NCBI RefSeq assembly: GCF_006334925.1
Contig: NZ_VDHJ01000002.1
Coordinates: forward strand, 1 to 64,000
Source of the DNA: Corynebacterium tapiri
GTDB taxonomy: Bacteria > Actinomycetota > Actinomycetes > Mycobacteriales > Mycobacteriaceae
Direction: 5' to 3'
DNA: 64,000 nt
Part shown: in pieces, positions 60,571 through 64,000 of the stretch
Position numbering within the stretch: the first letter of the stretch is position 1
How the letters are laid out: each line of letters opens with the position of its first letter
Made by a program: the position numbers and the translations under genes
Notes under the pieces: model-generated
Told to the model about the DNA's origin: nothing
Seen by the model: only the letters and a program-made list of their open reading frames with translations
The model's database searches: none

Positions 60571-62183
60571 TGCTTGTCACCAGTGCGCGGCGGGAACATC
60601 GAGTCCGGGCGGTCACCCGACCAGCTCAGCAGAGACACGGGTGCCGCCGGCTCGCTGGCCGCGGTACTTCCGCATCCTTCGCTGGAGCAAGCAGACGGGG
60701 CTCCCATGCCCAGGTCGGGGAAGCTTTCCTTAGCGGGATCGACATTGCCGAACGGATCCAAGGACGTGATTCCGCGCGGAGTTTCCGGGGAAGCCGTGGG
60801 GATGACGTAGCGATCGTCATACTTGGCGATGGCCAAGAGCCGGTACATCTTCTCCACTTCTTCACCGGTCATCCCCACAGCCTGGGCGATCTCCTCCTGA
60901 GTGGGATTGCCAAGGTTGACGTCGCGCATGTACGAACGCATGGCCACTAGGCGTCGCAAAGCCTTTTCCACCGGACGAGTATCGCCTGCCGTGAAGAGCC
61001 CGGCGAGGTACTCGAGCGGAATGCGCATGTTGCTCAAAGCAGAGAAGAGCACCTTGTGGTCTTCGCCATCGGCACCCGAGGCGGTGACTTCGTCCACCAC
61101 CGGCGACAGCGGCGGGATGTACCAGACCATCGGCAGGGTGCGGTACTCCGGGTGAAGTGGCAAAGCCACGCCGTAGGTGAAGATCAGGTCGTAGATCGGA
61201 GACTGCTGAGCAGCCTCGACCCACGAGTAAGGCACGCCCGAGCGCAGGGCGTCGCGCTGGACCTGGGGATCATGCGGATCCAGGAAGAGAGACTTCTGCG
61301 CCTCGAGCAGATCCTGGGGATCCTCGGTGGCAGCTGCCTCGGCGACGCGGTCGGCGTCGTAAAGCAACACGCCGAGGTAACGCAGACGTCCCACACACGT
61401 CTCCGAGCACACAGTCGGCTGGCCGACCTCTAGACGTGGGTAGCACAGCGTGCACTTCTCGGCCTTGCCGGACTTGTGATTGAAGTACACCTTCTTGTAG
61501 GGGCACCCCGACACGCACATGCGCCACCCGCGGCAACGGTCCTGGTCAACCAGCACGATGCCGTCCTCGGTGCGCTTGTACATAGCGCCCGAGGGGCACG
61601 ACGAGACACAGGTGGGGTTCAGACAGTGCTCGCAGATGCGGGGCAGATAGAACATGAAGGAATCTTCGATCTGCTTGGCCACCGAGAGATTGGCCTGGCG
61701 AAGCACCGGATCCTCGTCCATCGTGGAGGTCGAACCACCCAGGTTGTCATCCCAGTTGGACGACCACGAGACCGTGTCCACCGGGCGCCCAGTGATCTGC
61801 GAGATCGGACGTGCGGTGGGCTGCGTGTTCTGACCCTTGGGGGCGGACAGCAACTTGTCGTACTCGTACGTCCAAGGCTCGTAGTAGTCGTCGATGGTGG
61901 GCAGCTTGGGGTTGTGGAAGATGCTCAACAGCTTCTTCGCGCGGCCACCAGAACGCGGCTTGAGCTTGCCGCTGGCAGTGCGAGTCCAGCCGCCCTCCCA
62001 CTTGTCCTGGTCCTCCCAACCTCGGGGGTAGCCAACGCCGGGACGCGTCTCGACGTTGTTAAACCAGATGTACTCCGTGCCCTGGCGGTTGGTCCATGCC
62101 TGCTTGCACGTCACCGAACAGGTGTGGCAGCCGATGCACTTATCCAGGTTCATCACCATGGCAATCTGCGCCATAATTCGCAT
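60567..62183 (-). CDS. narH: Nitrate reductase beta subunit NarH
   Basis: 538 residues; carries electrons through four Fe-S clusters from NarI to NarG. Cysteine groups: DKCIGCHTCSVTCKQAW, CEHCLNPTCVSSCPSG, CRGWRMCVSGCPYKK (with Trp as in the 3Fe-4S site of E. coli NarH) and CTLCYPR, CSETCVGR. ATG 62183 overlaps the narG stop (TAATG). The C-terminal ~40 residues form a Ser/Ala/Pro-rich tail. Confidence 0.96.
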   Translation of the reverse strand: MRIMAQIAMVMNLDKCIGCHTCSVTCKQAWTNRQGTEYIWFNNVETRPGVGYPRGWEDQDKWEGGWTRTASGKLKPRSGGRAKKLLSIFHNPKLPTIDDYYEPWTYEYDKLLSAPKGQNTQPTARPISQITGRPVDTVSWSSNWDDNLGGSTSTMDEDPVLRQANLSVAKQIEDSFMFYLPRICEHCLNPTCVSSCPSGAMYKRTEDGIVLVDQDRCRGWRMCVSGCPYKKVYFNHKSGKAEKCTLCYPRLEVGQPTVCSETCVGRLRYLGVLLYDADRVAEAAATEDPQDLLEAQKSLFLDPHDPQVQRDALRSGVPYSWVEAAQQSPIYDLIFTYGVALPLHPEYRTLPMVWYIPPLSPVVDEVTASGADGEDHKVLFSALSNMRIPLEYLAGLFTAGDTRPVEKALRRLVAMRSYMRDVNLGNPTQEEIAQAVGMTGEEVEKMYRLLAIAKYDDRYVIPTASPETPRGITSLDPFGNVDPAKESFPDLGMGAPSACSSEGCGSTAASEPAAPVSLLSWSGDRPDSMFPPRTGDKQ

Positions 62184-64000
62184 TAGAACTGCACCTCCTG
62201 GGAGCGGCGACGGATACGGGTGACCTCGTCGCGGTTGTTGCCGGTGGGACCGATGTAGTTGAAGCCGTAGGTCAGGTGGCCATAGCCACCCGCCACGTGA
62301 ATGGGTTTGATCATGATTCGGGTCAAGGAGTTGTGCGTTCCACCACGACGGCCAGTGCGCTCGTTGAGCGGCGTGCCCACAGTGCGCTCCTGAGCGTGGT
62401 TCATGATCACGGTTCCCTCCGGGATGCGGTGGGAGACGATCGCACGAGCAGAGACCACGCCGTTGCGGTTGTAGGCCTCAATCCATTCGTTGTCCTTGAC
62501 GCCAATCTTCTCAGCATCCTTGTCAGACATCCAGATGACCTGGCCACCACGAGAGATCGACAACACGTGCAGGTTGTCGAAGTACTGCGAGTGGATTGAC
62601 CACTTGTTGTGCGTGGTCAAGTAGCGCACTGTCACTTCTGGGTCCTCGCCATCGGTGAGTAAGTGACCGGGTCCGATCTCTCCATTGAGGTGGAGCTTGT
62701 CCAGCGGAGGACGGAAGATCGGCAGCTGCTCGCCGTAGTCCATGTACCAGTCGTGGTCGAGGTAGTAGTGCATACGACCAGACAGGGTGTGGAAGGGCTT
62801 ATCCCACTCGATATTGATGGAGAAGGCCGTGTAGCGCCGACCATTGCGCTTGTCACCGGTCCACTCCGGTGAGGTGATGACCTCGGTGGGGCGTTCCTTC
62901 ACAGCGTCCCAACGAGTATGGGTTTGCTCGTTGCCGCTCACCAGCGGAGTCATGTCCGTACCGACGCGCTTGCCCTGGTTCTTGAAGCCTTCCAGGGCCA
63001 CCTCACCGTTGGACACGCCCGACAGGTGCAGGATCATCTCGATGACCTTGACGTCCGTGCTTAGATCCGGGCGCGGACCAGCAAAGGAAGTCGGGGTGAC
63101 TCCATTAATGCGGGCGAGCTCATCGACCTGCTTGGACATGTTGTAGGACGTGCCGTGAACACCCGTGCCCTTTTCGCCCGTGAGCGGGCCAAGATGGGTC
63201 CACTTTTCGTACACCTTGGTGTAGTCGCGCTCCACAGGAATGAGCTTGGCCATGGTCTTGCCCGGCACATAACCCTGAGAATCGACATCCGGGACCACAC
63301 CGTTGGGCATGGACAGCTCATCCGGTGAATCGTGCGCCAGGGGAGCGGTGATCACATCGGTCTGGGTGCCCAGCCAGCGCACGGCCATCTGCGAGAAGGC
63401 ATTGGCCAGGTCGCGGAACACCGCGAAATCGGTGCGGGCCTCCCATGGCGGGTTAATGGCCGCGTTGAACGAGTGAATGAACGGGTGCATATCTGTGGTG
63501 GACAGATCGTGCTTCTCATACCACGTCGCCGCAGGCAGCACGATGTCTGAGACCAACGTCGTGGACGTGTTGCGGAAGTCGGTCGTGAGCATGAGGTCGA
63601 GCTTGCCCTGCGGAGCCTCGTCCACCCAGTTGATGCTGCGGGGACGTTCCTCCGGGCTGAGTTCCTCGGCGGTGGCATCGGAGTCCACTCCGAGCATGTG
63701 GCGAAGGAAGAACTCGGTGCCCTTGGCCGACGAACCCATGAGGTTGGTGCGCCAGTTCAGAAGAATGCGCGGCCAGTTCTCCGGGGAATCCGGGTCCTCG
63801 GCGGCGAACTTCAGGGCACCACTTTCCAACTCGGAGGTGATGAAGTCCTTGACATCCACGCCTGCCTGCTGAGCCTGCTCAGCCAGGACCAGTGGGTTGC
63901 GGTTGAACTGGGGATACGAGGGCATCCAGCCACGACGCATGGACTCCACCAGGGTGTCGGAGAGCCGCTTGTCTCCCACCGAACCACGGTTAGCCAGCGG
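62183..64000 (-). CDS. narG: Nitrate reductase alpha subunit NarG, C-terminal part (cut by window edge)
   Basis: The last 605 codons of a protein of about 1240; the N-terminus with the first Fe-S cluster and most of the Mo site lie past 64000. Visible NarG features: NPLVLAEQAQQAGVD, TDFRNTSTTLVSDIVLPAATWYEKHDLSTTDMHPFIH, the final ARAIVSHRIPEGTVIMNHAQERTVGTP and GGYGHLTYGFNYIGPTGNNRDE. It catalyses nitrate to nitrite on the cytoplasmic side. As first visible gene of the operon, any narK would be beyond the edge. Confidence 0.95.
   Translation of the reverse strand, partial: PLANRGSVGDKRLSDTLVESMRRGWMPSYPQFNRNPLVLAEQAQQAGVDVKDFITSELESGALKFAAEDPDSPENWPRILLNWRTNLMGSSAKGTEFFLRHMLGVDSDATAEELSPEERPRSINWVDEAPQGKLDLMLTTDFRNTSTTLVSDIVLPAATWYEKHDLSTTDMHPFIHSFNAAINPPWEARTDFAVFRDLANAFSQMAVRWLGTQTDVITAPLAHDSPDELSMPNGVVPDVDSQGYVPGKTMAKLIPVERDYTKVYEKWTHLGPLTGEKGTGVHGTSYNMSKQVDELARINGVTPTSFAGPRPDLSTDVKVIEMILHLSGVSNGEVALEGFKNQGKRVGTDMTPLVSGNEQTHTRWDAVKERPTEVITSPEWTGDKRNGRRYTAFSINIEWDKPFHTLSGRMHYYLDHDWYMDYGEQLPIFRPPLDKLHLNGEIGPGHLLTDGEDPEVTVRYLTTHNKWSIHSQYFDNLHVLSISRGGQVIWMSDKDAEKIGVKDNEWIEAYNRNGVVSARAIVSHRIPEGTVIMNHAQERTVGTPLNERTGRRGGTHNSLTRIMIKPIHVAGGYGHLTYGFNYIGPTGNNRDEVTRIRRRSQEVQF

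Noticed and set aside
1..64000. CRISPR arrays, insertion sequences, rRNA
   Set aside because: No regularly spaced repeats, transposase genes or rRNA segments were seen.

Overview
The window comes from a high-GC actinobacterium, almost certainly a nitrate-respiring Corynebacterium. Three things support this. Gene order from the O-methyltransferase and sigE through tatB, mrp and the MgtE-like gene to odhA matches the corynebacterial/mycobacterial order around sigE and kgd. The 2-oxoglutarate dehydrogenase is the actinobacterial fused E2-E1 form. The lysA, hom-thrB and arnR-narIJHG blocks lie in the order known from C. glutamicum. I cannot name the species.

Layout. 1-2.2 kb: divergent glycogen genes glgA (cut by the left edge) and glgC. 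2.2-17.7 kb: conserved core with sigE and its zinc anti-sigma factor, tatB, mrp, DUF1003 and MgtE-N/CBS proteins, a stress-type membrane protein behind an ECF-sigma-like promoter, a lipoprotein, odhA, a fused ABC exporter and an EcsC-like protein. 17.8-22.1 kb: carboxylesterase, two hypothetical proteins and an MFS exporter. 22.3-26.3 kb: nucleoside hydrolase followed by S, T and A parts of an ECF transporter. 26.3-31.3 kb: DEAD-box helicase, small membrane protein, secreted HNH nuclease and PutP. 31.4-39.2 kb: SNF2 helicase with a SWIM protein, then a metallophosphoesterase with a Rad50/YhaN-like ATPase. 39.3-41.5 kb: YceI, MarR, PspC, an orphan muconolactone isomerase and tRNA-Arg(CCG). 41.6-46.6 kb: lactate utilisation (lutABC divergent from lldP). 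46.6-55.6 kb: an ArgS-like pseudoenzyme with lysA, then a TetR-controlled accessory module around a cytochrome b-molybdopterin oxidoreductase fusion, then hom-thrB. 55.6 kb to the end: a nitrate respiration and molybdate uptake operon, narGHJI-modA-modBC-arnR, with narG cut by the right edge.

How the genes work together. Molybdenum links the last 15 kb: the predicted Moco oxidoreductase at 51.0 kb and nitrate reductase both need it, and modA/modBC lie inside the nar operon next to the Fe-S-type repressor. Lactate oxidation (lut), proline uptake (putP) and OdhA feed the respiratory chain that nitrate reductase can drain.

Most unusual items: (i) the ECF ATPase at 25.2 kb, a duplicated ABC protein whose halves carry complementary motifs, so only one composite ATP site can form; (ii) the 49.1-53.2 kb module between lysA and hom, with a tandem operator over its promoter; (iii) the ArgS-like protein without HIGH or KMSK; (iv) hairpin-rich DNA on both sides of tRNA-Arg. 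All function assignments are by reading motifs and gene order; no database search was run.
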